From NCBI GenBank assembly GCA_021107195.1, contig JAIOTF010000180.1, forward strand, positions 1 to 5,891: a stretch of 5,891 bases of DNA, written 5' to 3'. Position numbers and translations under genes: made by a program. The notes beneath the pieces were generated by a model. It had not been told where the DNA came from. It ran no database searches and worked only from the letters and a program-made list of their open reading frames with translations. This DNA is from Anaerolineaceae bacterium. Lineage in GTDB: Bacteria; Chloroflexota; Anaerolineae; Anaerolineales; Anaerolineaceae. Shown here one piece after another: positions 1 to 5,565 of this stretch; position 1 is the stretch's first letter, and every line of letters begins with the position of its first letter.

Positions 1-325
1 GCCATAACTGTTCCGAGCCGGTCACCCAATACAGCACGCCAACAATCGTTTCCAAAATGGGCGGCTCATAGATTTCCAACCCGGCCAGATTGATGGCGTC
101 CTGCCGCAGGAGCGGGTCTGCATTTTTGTCAAGCTGATAATACACCGAGCGCGCAATCACCGCAGACCGCAGTTGGCGCGTAGCATGGAAACCCAGCGGC
201 GGCATCTTGGCATGATACAAACGGATCGCCAATCCCAGGCCAAACACAATCACCAGCAATAGACTTTGCAATGTTAAAATGCTGCGTTTAGGTTTTACAG
301 GCATAGTTGGATTAGCTGTCGTCAT
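1..325 (-). CDS. N-terminus of GT-C membrane glycosyltransferase (PMT/ArnT-like), partial
   Basis: This is an open frame of 108 codons running off the left edge with no stop. It starts at an ATG at 325, preceded by AAGGTG five bases upstream. That ribosome site overlaps the TAA of the methyltransferase gene; the gap is only 9 bases. An ATG four bases earlier, at 329, stops after five codons and is not used. Residues 1-14 are polar and basic, and residues 15-34 form a hydrophobic membrane segment (LLLVIVFGLGLA) ending in RLYH. A loop then reads PPLGFHATRQLRSAVIARSV (42-61), with EPPILE at 87-92. That is the first extracytoplasmic loop of the PMT_2/ArnT superfamily, where the usual acidic catalytic motif sits. 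Here FHATRQ takes that place, as I recall from GT39-like proteins of Chloroflexota. Such enzymes transfer sugars from polyprenyl-phosphate donors outside the membrane. The substrate is unknown, and most of the protein is outside the window. Confidence 0.72.
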   Translation of the reverse strand, partial: MTTANPTMPVKPKRSILTLQSLLLVIVFGLGLAIRLYHAKMPPLGFHATRQLRSAVIARSVYYQLDKNADPLLRQDAINLAGLEIYEPPILETIVGVLYWVTGSEQLW

Positions 326-334
326 CCATTCACC

Positions 335-1126
335 TTAAACTTTACGAACGAATAGAGCATCCGTTTGCAGAATGCTGCCATCCGCAGGTGAGATCAAGGC
401 GTCAAATCCACCGGAATACGAAAAACCATGCGATTTCATCAACGCATACAATTCTTCAAAAGTCACCTGTCCCTCATACAAGGGTTGATGCGAAACTTCT
501 GTCAGGACATAATCGACTTTCTTCAGTGTCTCTGCCGCCCCGGCCAACGCCTGCGCTTCAAAACCCTGTACGTCCAGCTTCATCAACACCGGCCGCTCCA
601 GTACCATCTCGTCCAGATAATCATCCAGGCGGGCGATCGGCACGGTAACCTTTGTGCTGCCTGCCGTCATCGGGAAAGCCTCTTTATGCAGGTCTTCCAT
701 TGGCAGCACAGATGAGGAAGCCACAAACTCACAACGCCAGAAATCTGTCGTACCCTGCGTATCTCCTAATGCGGTCTGGAACAGCTTAAACCGCTCGTCA
801 CCAGCCATATTTTTCTGCAATTTGGCATAATTATCCGGCAAAGGCTCGAAGGTATAAATCCACGTCTCCGGCAGCATCGCCCGCATTGCCAAAGCAAAGG
901 CGCCGATATACCCGCCGACGTCGATCACTGCCCCGGGGTTGATCGTCTCAAACCACTTGCGATGCGCTGTCAAATGCACCAATTCACGCACCAGCGGGCG
1001 GTTGCGCATCGTCAACCCTGCAATCTTGAAAAACTTGTCAGGATATATAAAAGGGGTGAAGAAATATTCAGCCGCTTTATTGATCTTTTCAGGCCATTGA
1101 TTGAACATAAAAAGTCTCTCTGTCAT
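335..1126 (-). CDS. FkbM-family SAM-dependent methyltransferase
   Basis: This is a 263-residue protein counted from the ATG at 1126. The SAM-binding motif I is VIDVGGYIGAFA (about 67-78), the acidic strand-2 motif is YTFEPLPDNY (about 91-100), and KLDVQGFEAQAL (about 183-194) is the FkbM signature. Length and motif order fit the family, which O-methylates sugars of glycans, glycolipids and secondary metabolites in the cytoplasm. Methylation of a terminal sugar in this glycan is an inference from context. The start is uncertain. The frame is open back to a TTG at 1150, but those eight codons are repeat sequence. ATG 1126 has its first two bases in the repeat's hairpin stem, and ATG 1108 (MFNQWPEK) follows a weak GAGAG. 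I chose 1126 as the first ATG. It follows the GT2 gene by 47 bases and is probably co-transcribed. Confidence 0.9.
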   Translation of the reverse strand: MTERLFMFNQWPEKINKAAEYFFTPFIYPDKFFKIAGLTMRNRPLVRELVHLTAHRKWFETINPGAVIDVGGYIGAFALAMRAMLPETWIYTFEPLPDNYAKLQKNMAGDERFKLFQTALGDTQGTTDFWRCEFVASSSVLPMEDLHKEAFPMTAGSTKVTVPIARLDDYLDEMVLERPVLMKLDVQGFEAQALAGAAETLKKVDYVLTEVSHQPLYEGQVTFEELYALMKSHGFSYSGGFDALISPADGSILQTDALFVRKV

Positions 1127-1155
1127 TGCAGCCCCGAAGGGGCGTGGCAATCTCC
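1122..1155. repeat. Short copy of dispersed palindromic repeat, overlapping the methyltransferase start
   Basis: Plus-strand sequence from 1122 begins GTCATTGC and ends CGTGGCAATCTCC (1143-1155). The last 13 bases are identical to 4800-4812, and the first 8 to 4773-4780, in the larger repeat upstream. Between them lies a perfect stem GCCCC/GGGGC (1131-1135 and 1139-1143) with a GAA loop. It is nested inside ATTGC/GCAAT (1125-1129 and 1147-1151). On the transcript the hairpin lies just 3' of AAGGAGA (RNA of 1157-1151, sharing one base with the stem), and the A and U of the AUG at 1126 are in the stem. The centre differs completely from the other copy, so this is the same modular repeat type rather than a simple duplicate. 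Confidence 0.75.
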
Positions 1156-1173
1156 TTCTCAGTCATTGAACTA

Positions 1174-2136
1174 TCACTTATTACAATTTTCTTGTTCTAT
1201 TGTTTTACCACTCTTCAACTGGCGGTCCAGACCGCGGATGCGTCCCAATCCCAACAGCGTTCCTGTCGTCCATAAAATACGCCGCCATTGACTCAGCGTC
1301 AATGCAGGGGCAACAAAAAATGCCCGCCCGTATTCCTTCAACGCAGGCCATGCCAACTGACCGGTAGAAAGGTAATAGGCTTTAAAAAGGGCCAATCCAG
1401 CTTTTGCCCGATTCCCCAAGCCAGCATACCGTTCGGCAAGTCCTGGCTGGCCTTGCACCCAGCTCACAATGGCTTCTGCATCTTCACAAAAGCGTTCTGC
1501 CTGGGCTACGTTTTTGGCCGCCTCGTGGAAGCGGGCTGTCGCCCATTTCTCTGGTACATAACAGATCGGCGCCAGATTTGCCATACGGATCCATAATTGA
1601 TGATCCAGCAGGAAATGAAAACGAGTGTCCAATTCTCCTGCTTCTTCCAGCACAGCACGGCGCATGAACACCGCCGGCTGACCAATGATCCTGAAGTGCA
1701 GCAAGCCATCCAACCCCCAATCCGCATATTGGATCAGGTTCTGCGGCTTCCCCTGGCCATCAACCGCCAACACATCGCTATACACCAAACCCGCATCCGG
1801 GTTGGCCTGCAAAGCCGTCACGGCTGCATGGATCGCCCCAGGCAGATAGGTGTCATCCGAATTAAGCCAGGCTACAATCTCACCGCTCGTGCGTGCCAGC
1901 CCTTTGTTAATTGCGTCCGCCTGCCCATTGTCCTTCTCCGAAACCCAATAGTCAAGCTGGTCAGCATATTTCTCAATAATCTCTACACTGCCGTCCGTCG
2001 AACCGCCATCGATGATAATATATTCCAGATTCGGGTAATCCTGGGATAACACCGACCGGATCGTTTCTTCAAGGAAGGCGGCCTGATTATAGGATGGGGT
2101 CACAATACTGACCCGCGGCAGTGCCAACATCATCAT
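1174..2136 (-). CDS. Family 2 glycosyltransferase (GT-A fold)
   Basis: This is a 320-residue protein. The GT2 catalytic domain spans about residues 7-210: VSIVTPSYNQAAFLEETIRS (9-28), the nucleotide-binding IIDGGSTDGS (41-50), the metal-binding DxD-type motif WLNSDDTY (90-97) with D94 and D95, and DHQLW (178-182) as the likely acceptor/base region. The pattern NGQADAINKGL (70-80) is common in inverting GT2 enzymes of polysaccharide loci. Residues after about 240 form a helical, partly hydrophobic tail that may associate with the membrane. The start is a triple ATG at 2136-2128; GAGG lies five bases before the first one, so I use that one. The ribosome site overlaps the TAA of the upstream gene (9-base gap), indicating co-transcription. 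It should add a sugar from a nucleotide donor on the cytoplasmic side; donor and acceptor cannot be read from the sequence. Confidence 0.93.
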   Translation of the reverse strand: MMMLALPRVSIVTPSYNQAAFLEETIRSVLSQDYPNLEYIIIDGGSTDGSVEIIEKYADQLDYWVSEKDNGQADAINKGLARTSGEIVAWLNSDDTYLPGAIHAAVTALQANPDAGLVYSDVLAVDGQGKPQNLIQYADWGLDGLLHFRIIGQPAVFMRRAVLEEAGELDTRFHFLLDHQLWIRMANLAPICYVPEKWATARFHEAAKNVAQAERFCEDAEAIVSWVQGQPGLAERYAGLGNRAKAGLALFKAYYLSTGQLAWPALKEYGRAFFVAPALTLSQWRRILWTTGTLLGLGRIRGLDRQLKSGKTIEQENCNK

Positions 2137-2145
2137 GCTTCCCTC

Positions 2146-2967
2146 TTAATTCTGACCAAACAGAGAATCATAATCCACTTTGGGGAACACTTGCAGCTTG
2201 CCACCTACTGTGGCATCGACAATCTTGCGCCCGTCGGCTTCAAAGGCCAGGCGTGCACGTTGGTAAGCTACCTCAGAAGTGTCCAGGTCCGGCAATTGCC
2301 AGCGGAATCCCTTGCCAAAATAACCCGGGGCAAAATGATTGGGGTCATCCCCTTGCGAGACCACCGTAGTGTTTGGTTTCCCTTTGGAGGAAAAACTGTG
2401 GTCCACACCAATCAGGATCACCTCTTCAAAGCCCAGATGATAGGCCAATTGCAGCGAGACATAAGTAACCGTCGCCCCTTCCCACAACCTGCCGGTGACG
2501 TCTTTGGCAAACTTGGGGCCAGTGTACGTCGTATGCAGGAAATGCAAACCAGGTTCAGGATGCAGCCACTTGCGCGCGCGCCAGGAAACAAAGCGCGGCA
2601 TCTGCAAGCTCTGCAAATCCTCGGCGCATTGCTCGATCACCAGATCATTGACTGTCACCAAATAGGTGGTCTGAAACCCCAATTCCGGGAACATGAGGTA
2701 GATGCGGTTCATCCCAATCGTGTTCTCACCCCGCAGCCGATTCATGTCGGTCTGCTTGAGACTGGGTCCGTTGCCGATCACAAAGCAGCGTTCTCCACGG
2801 CGGCTGTCTTTCAGTGCAGCCAGCCGCTGAATGCTTTCACGCCGCCAGGGATGAAAGGCTGCAGCAGGCCATTCACCCGCCCGCTTCAGGCCGTCCCGCA
2901 TCTCCCGCATCACCGCCAGGATAGGCCGGGGAATGCCGCGTTTCACTGATTCACGAAGCTCGCTCAT
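2146..2967 (-). CDS. DUF115/MptE-like protein, candidate nonulosonate transferase
   Basis: This is a 273-residue protein. A basic N-terminal extension (1-55) precedes CFVIGNGPSLKQTD (61-74), the glycine-rich loop of the DUF115/MptE-like family. GMNRIYLMF (85-93) follows, then WEGATVTYVSLQLAYHLGF (162-180), ILIGVDHSF (184-192), GDDPNHFAPGYFGKGF (206-221) and a conserved tail DATVGGKLQVFPKVDY (251-266). MptE itself is an archaeal 6-hydroxymethylpterin diphosphokinase, but bacterial relatives occur in glycan loci. The same GNGPSL loop is found in GT42 sialyltransferases such as Campylobacter Cst-II and in Maf flagellin glycosyltransferases. H211 sits where a catalytic histidine could correspond to that of Cst-II (inference). 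The gene overlaps the SDR gene by 4 bp (ATGA), with GAGG upstream of its ATG. Beside a CMP-sugar synthetase, a transferase role is more plausible than pterin chemistry. Family assignment is firm; function is not. Confidence 0.85.
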   Translation of the reverse strand: MSELRESVKRGIPRPILAVMREMRDGLKRAGEWPAAAFHPWRRESIQRLAALKDSRRGERCFVIGNGPSLKQTDMNRLRGENTIGMNRIYLMFPELGFQTTYLVTVNDLVIEQCAEDLQSLQMPRFVSWRARKWLHPEPGLHFLHTTYTGPKFAKDVTGRLWEGATVTYVSLQLAYHLGFEEVILIGVDHSFSSKGKPNTTVVSQGDDPNHFAPGYFGKGFRWQLPDLDTSEVAYQRARLAFEADGRKIVDATVGGKLQVFPKVDYDSLFGQN

Positions 2968-3707
2968 TCGCCCTCGGTGCTTAACAGACAGATCGCGCCG
3001 CCATCAACGATGATCGCCTGACCGGTCATAAAAGAAGACTGGCTGCTATCAGCCAGGAAGTAGATCGCTTTGGCGATCTCTTCCGGTTCGCCAATCCGTC
3101 CATTTACCGTGCGGCGTGCCAGGTTTTCCAGCCGTTCCTTGTTCAAATGCTCAGTCAACATTGGTGTGTTTACTGCCCCCGGCAGGATCGCGTTGGCGCG
3201 GATATTATCACCGGCAAACTCAATTGCCATTGAACGCGTCAGAGCCAGGATACCGCCTTTACTGGCAGCATAACTGGAAACGCCCGGCGAAGTTGCCACC
3301 GCATGCACAGAGGACACATTCACAAACGCCCCGCCGCCAGCAGCCACCATCAAAGGGTGAGTGAATTGTGCCCACAGGAACACCGCCCGCAGGTTAGCAG
3401 CCATCACCATATCCCATTCTTCAATCGTGGTCTCCAAAAGCGGCTTGACCACCTGCTTGGCAGCATTGTTGATTACCACATCCAGCATCGGGGTAAATCC
3501 CTGCACCTTTTCAAATGCAGCTTTTACCTCATCCGGTTTGGCAATATCCGCTTGAATGAACAGGCCATCCTCGGGAAACGACGCATCAAATGCCCTCCGG
3601 TCCACGCCAATCACCTGCCAACCAGCTTCAGCAAACACCTTCAAGGTCGCCTTGCCAACCCCGCCAGCCGCCCCCGTGATCAACATCACTCTCTTTCGTT
3701 CACTCAT
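2964..3707 (-). CDS. Short-chain dehydrogenase/reductase (SDR) of a sugar pathway
   Basis: This is a 247-residue classical SDR of normal length. The cofactor motif TGAAGGVG is at 11-18 and NNAA at 80-83. The catalytic tetrad is complete: N105, S133, Y146 and K150, within NVSSVHAV and SYAASKGG. D36 at the end of the second strand (GVDRR) favours NAD(H) over NADP(H). The C-terminal PGAVNTPM and TGQAIIVDGG segments are typical of the FabG-like group, but the locus points to a carbohydrate substrate. Campylobacter PtmA, an SDR next to the cytidylyltransferase PtmB in legionaminate synthesis, is a contextual precedent, not a claim of orthology. It overlaps both neighbours by 4 bp (ATGA), which suggests translational coupling and matched amounts with the hydroxyacid dehydrogenase and DUF115 protein. 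Substrate and direction of the reaction are unknown. Confidence 0.93.
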   Translation of the reverse strand: MSERKRVMLITGAAGGVGKATLKVFAEAGWQVIGVDRRAFDASFPEDGLFIQADIAKPDEVKAAFEKVQGFTPMLDVVINNAAKQVVKPLLETTIEEWDMVMAANLRAVFLWAQFTHPLMVAAGGGAFVNVSSVHAVATSPGVSSYAASKGGILALTRSMAIEFAGDNIRANAILPGAVNTPMLTEHLNKERLENLARRTVNGRIGEPEEIAKAIYFLADSSQSSFMTGQAIIVDGGAICLLSTEGE

Positions 3708-4693
3708 GCCCGCCAGCCTCCATGTTTCGCTTCAAAATCATCCAGGTCTTTATGGTCAATATCCAAACCAATCAACAGATTGCGAATGGTATTCCAGTGT
3801 ACGCGTTCCCACGCCGAAGGGCTCGAATTGGAATTGTGCGAGCCAAGCATCACCTGCTCCATTTTTAACAGCGGTGAGCTGGCAGGAAGCGGTTCATCTT
3901 CAAAGACATCCAGGGCTGCTCCACCAATCTGACCATCCTGCAGCGCCTTGACCAATGCTGGTTCATCGACAATTGGTCCGCGTGCCGTATTGATCAAGAC
4001 TGCCCCTGGTTTCATCAGCCGTAAAGTTTCGGTTGTGATCAAATGATAACTGGTCGGATTAAGGTCACAGTTCACGCTGACAAAATCAGCCCGAGCCAGC
4101 AGCTCATCCAGTTTAACAGCTTCCAGCCCCATCTCCAGCATAAAATCCGGTTTGATCGGGAGGATATCATTCCCCAGTAATTTCATCCCAAAGGCTCGTG
4201 CCCTGCGGATCACTGCACTGCCAATATTACCGATACCAATTACGCCCAGGGTGCACTCACTCAGCGAGCGTCCCGGGAGCTTCTTCCACTCGCCCTGCCG
4301 GATGCGCTGGTCCATCCACGGCTGCTGGCGGGCAAATGCCAGGATATACGCCATGACTGTATCAGCCACAGGCAAGGTGAACGCATTGGTTGTATTCCCA
4401 ATCATTACTCCGTGTTTGGCTGCCGTTTTCTGATCCAGCGAATCAATGCCGGTACCCCATTTGGAAATCACTTTCAAACGCGGCAGGCAGGCTTCGATCA
4501 CGCGTTCCGAGTAACGATCATCCCCGCAGATCGTACCATCGAATTGCCCGGCATAAGCCAAAATATCTTCCTCTTCCATGCGCTCATGCACATCCGGCAC
4601 AACCACATCCAGTCCATAGTGGTCAAAAACAGGTTGAAAGCGTTCGACAAAGGGGATCATATACGGTGCAGATAGTAAAATGCGATAGGTCAT
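3704..4693 (-). CDS. D-isomer-specific 2-hydroxyacid dehydrogenase (PGDH-like)
   Basis: This is a 329-residue protein of the phosphoglycerate-dehydrogenase-like family without a C-terminal ACT domain. The substrate loop SKWGTGIDSLD (77-87) and the Rossmann motif GIGNIG (153-158), with D176 ending strand two (NAD preference), are clear. The catalytic triad is R238 (NTARGPIVDE), E267 (DVFEDEP) and H286 (LGSHNSNSSP). The histidine context differs from the usual PHIAGxT of SerA and looks like a subfamily trait. It interconverts a D-2-hydroxyacid and a 2-ketoacid with NAD(H). In this locus the substrate could be a sugar acid or an intermediate feeding the CMP-activated sugar, rather than 3-phosphoglycerate for serine (inference). 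The start is ATG 4693, with GGTG about eight bases upstream. An extended -10 element lies about 60 bases upstream, so it probably begins a transcript. It overlaps the SDR gene by 4 bp. Confidence 0.92.
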   Translation of the reverse strand: MTYRILLSAPYMIPFVERFQPVFDHYGLDVVVPDVHERMEEEDILAYAGQFDGTICGDDRYSERVIEACLPRLKVISKWGTGIDSLDQKTAAKHGVMIGNTTNAFTLPVADTVMAYILAFARQQPWMDQRIRQGEWKKLPGRSLSECTLGVIGIGNIGSAVIRRARAFGMKLLGNDILPIKPDFMLEMGLEAVKLDELLARADFVSVNCDLNPTSYHLITTETLRLMKPGAVLINTARGPIVDEPALVKALQDGQIGGAALDVFEDEPLPASSPLLKMEQVMLGSHNSNSSPSAWERVHWNTIRNLLIGLDIDHKDLDDFEAKHGGWRA

Positions 4694-4752
4694 TGCCTTT
4701 TCACCAATTGTTCGTCTTGTTCCAATTTCTTAGTTCTCAAATAAGCTAAAAG

Positions 4753-4761
4753 ATTATACCA
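4753..4761 (-). promoter_or_regulatory. Extended -10 promoter candidate for the dehydrogenase-SDR-DUF115 transcript
   Basis: On the minus strand this reads TGGTATAAT, a perfect TATAAT with the extended TGn element. Transcription would begin near 4746, leaving a leader of about 50 bases before ATG 4693. No good -35 is seen: ATGACA from the repeat end is only 13 bases upstream of the -10, and the hexamers at 16-18 bases spacing do not match TTGACA. An extended -10 can work without a -35. It sits in the only sizeable gap between genes, which supports its reality. Confidence 0.5.
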
Positions 4762-4770
4762 ACAAGCCTT

Positions 4771-4867
4771 TTGTCATTGCGAGGAGGGTTATGCCCCGAC
4801 GTGGCAATCTCCAAGACAGTAGCGGGCGATTTGCGGCCACGTTCGCTTCGCTCACTCGCAATGACAA
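4771..4867. repeat. 97-bp palindromic repeat (MITE- or REP-like) with 13-bp terminal inverted repeats
   Basis: The left end TTGTCATTGCGAG (4771-4783) is exactly the reverse complement of the right end (4855-4867). A second, inner inverted pair CGTGGC/GCCACG (4800-4805 and 4836-4841) is nested inside. Each arm therefore reads TTGTCATTGCGAG, a variable stretch of 16 or 13 bases, then CGTGGC. It contains no plausible coding sequence. The right end lies one base from the TGA of the cytidylyltransferase gene. As RNA it would form a large cruciform-like hairpin, which may affect mRNA decay or reading into the next genes. The family resembles the short GTCATTGCGAG elements dispersed in Chloroflexota and other genomes. 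Mobility is not shown. Confidence 0.85.
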
Positions 4868-4868
4868 C

Positions 4869-5555
4869 TCAACCCTTCCCTTCCATTCGAAAGCGCATCA
4901 TCAAATCCACAATCCGGAAGTCAATCTCGTTATCGATATCCATCGCTTCCTGCGCCGAAATCTCAAACATCATCGGGCGCTCACTCAACCGGTTACGCCG
5001 GCGCACCAGATTCTCCCGCTGAAAGATATACATGCACGAATTATCTTCAAAAACCGGGGGCAGGTCCTGCGTCTGCAACAGGATCGCCGGGTTATGATTG
5101 ATTGGCCGGGTCAGTTCATCCCACAAACGCACATGCCGGCGAGTAACACCGAACAAAGAGTCAAATGTCGGATAGGCTGCCAGGAGCTGATTGATGGCCT
5201 TTGAGATGGTCGCAACCGTCAACAGTGGATTGGTCGAATGCGTCTGCAAATACAAGTCTCCCTCAACCTGGGAGGTATCATACAGCAGCACTTCATTCAT
5301 CGGGATGTCATCTGCCCGCAAATGTTCCGGCCGCTCCAGCACTGTTACCCCGGGGAAGAATTGAGCGACACCTTCCATGATTTTCGAGCTGTCCGTGTCC
5401 ACCACGATCTGGTCAATTTCCGACACGTCTTGCAGCGTATGCAAAATATGGTGGAAAAGCGGCTTGCCAGCCAGTTCACGATAATTTTTGCCGGGCACGC
5501 GCTGGGAATGATGTCGCATCGGCACCAAAGCTACGATCTTTTCCGCTCGTTTCAT
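4869..5555 (-). CDS. NeuA-like acylneuraminate cytidylyltransferase (CMP-sugar synthetase)
   Basis: This is a 228-residue protein, normal for the single-domain family. It forms a CMP-sugar from CTP and a 2-keto-3-deoxy sugar acid in the cytoplasm. The CTP-binding loop is VPMRHHSQRVPGKNY (11-25), where R14 and K23 match the conserved Arg and Lys of NeuA. DTDSSKI (53-59) follows. LYLQTHSTNPLL (101-112) stands where NeuA has LLQPTSPLR, keeping Q104. DNSCMYIF (171-178) replaces the usual NGAIYI. The metal-binding pair DID (D206, D208) is present. The histidine-rich first loop and THSTNP suggest a branch apart from standard NeuA, so the substrate may be another nonulosonate or a related sugar acid. 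AGAGG five bases before the ATG and a 10-base gap tie it to the upstream transferase gene. I give no symbol because the substrate is unknown. Confidence 0.9.
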   Translation of the reverse strand: MKRAEKIVALVPMRHHSQRVPGKNYRELAGKPLFHHILHTLQDVSEIDQIVVDTDSSKIMEGVAQFFPGVTVLERPEHLRADDIPMNEVLLYDTSQVEGDLYLQTHSTNPLLTVATISKAINQLLAAYPTFDSLFGVTRRHVRLWDELTRPINHNPAILLQTQDLPPVFEDNSCMYIFQRENLVRRRNRLSERPMMFEISAQEAMDIDNEIDFRIVDLMMRFRMEGKG

Positions 5556-5565
5556 ACCAACCTCT

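Noticed and set aside
1127..1150. TTG at 1150 as the true start of the methyltransferase
   Set aside because: AGGAG is only one base from this TTG, too close for use, and the added residues are encoded entirely by the repeat.
2571..2580. Alternating CG run (possible Z-DNA or regulatory site)
   Set aside because: It is short and lies inside the DUF115 coding sequence, encoding an ordinary Trp-Arg-Ala-Arg-Lys stretch.
2191..2949. Long plus-strand open frame (252 codons) opposite the DUF115 gene
   Set aside because: The minus-strand frame has clear family motifs and neighbour overlaps; the plus-strand translation shows no recognisable domain and is an antisense shadow.
2964..3707. FabG, fatty-acid ketoreductase
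   Set aside because: Motifs fit the FabG-like SDR group in general, but there are no fatty-acid genes nearby, and D36 favours NAD(H) while FabG normally uses NADPH.
3303..3932. Plus-strand open frame of 209 codons spanning the SDR/dehydrogenase junction
   Set aside because: It crosses two well-supported minus-strand genes, is rich in His/Pro/Ser as expected of a shadow frame, and shows no motif.
4771..4867. Rho-independent terminator after the cytidylyltransferase gene
   Set aside because: On the minus strand the hairpin is followed by AAAAGG rather than a T-run, and the same ends recur at another place in the window, so it is better explained as a dispersed repeat.
1122..4867. CRISPR-like array from the recurring GTCATTGC sequences
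   Set aside because: Only two sites more than 3 kb apart, palindromic and with no regular spacers.
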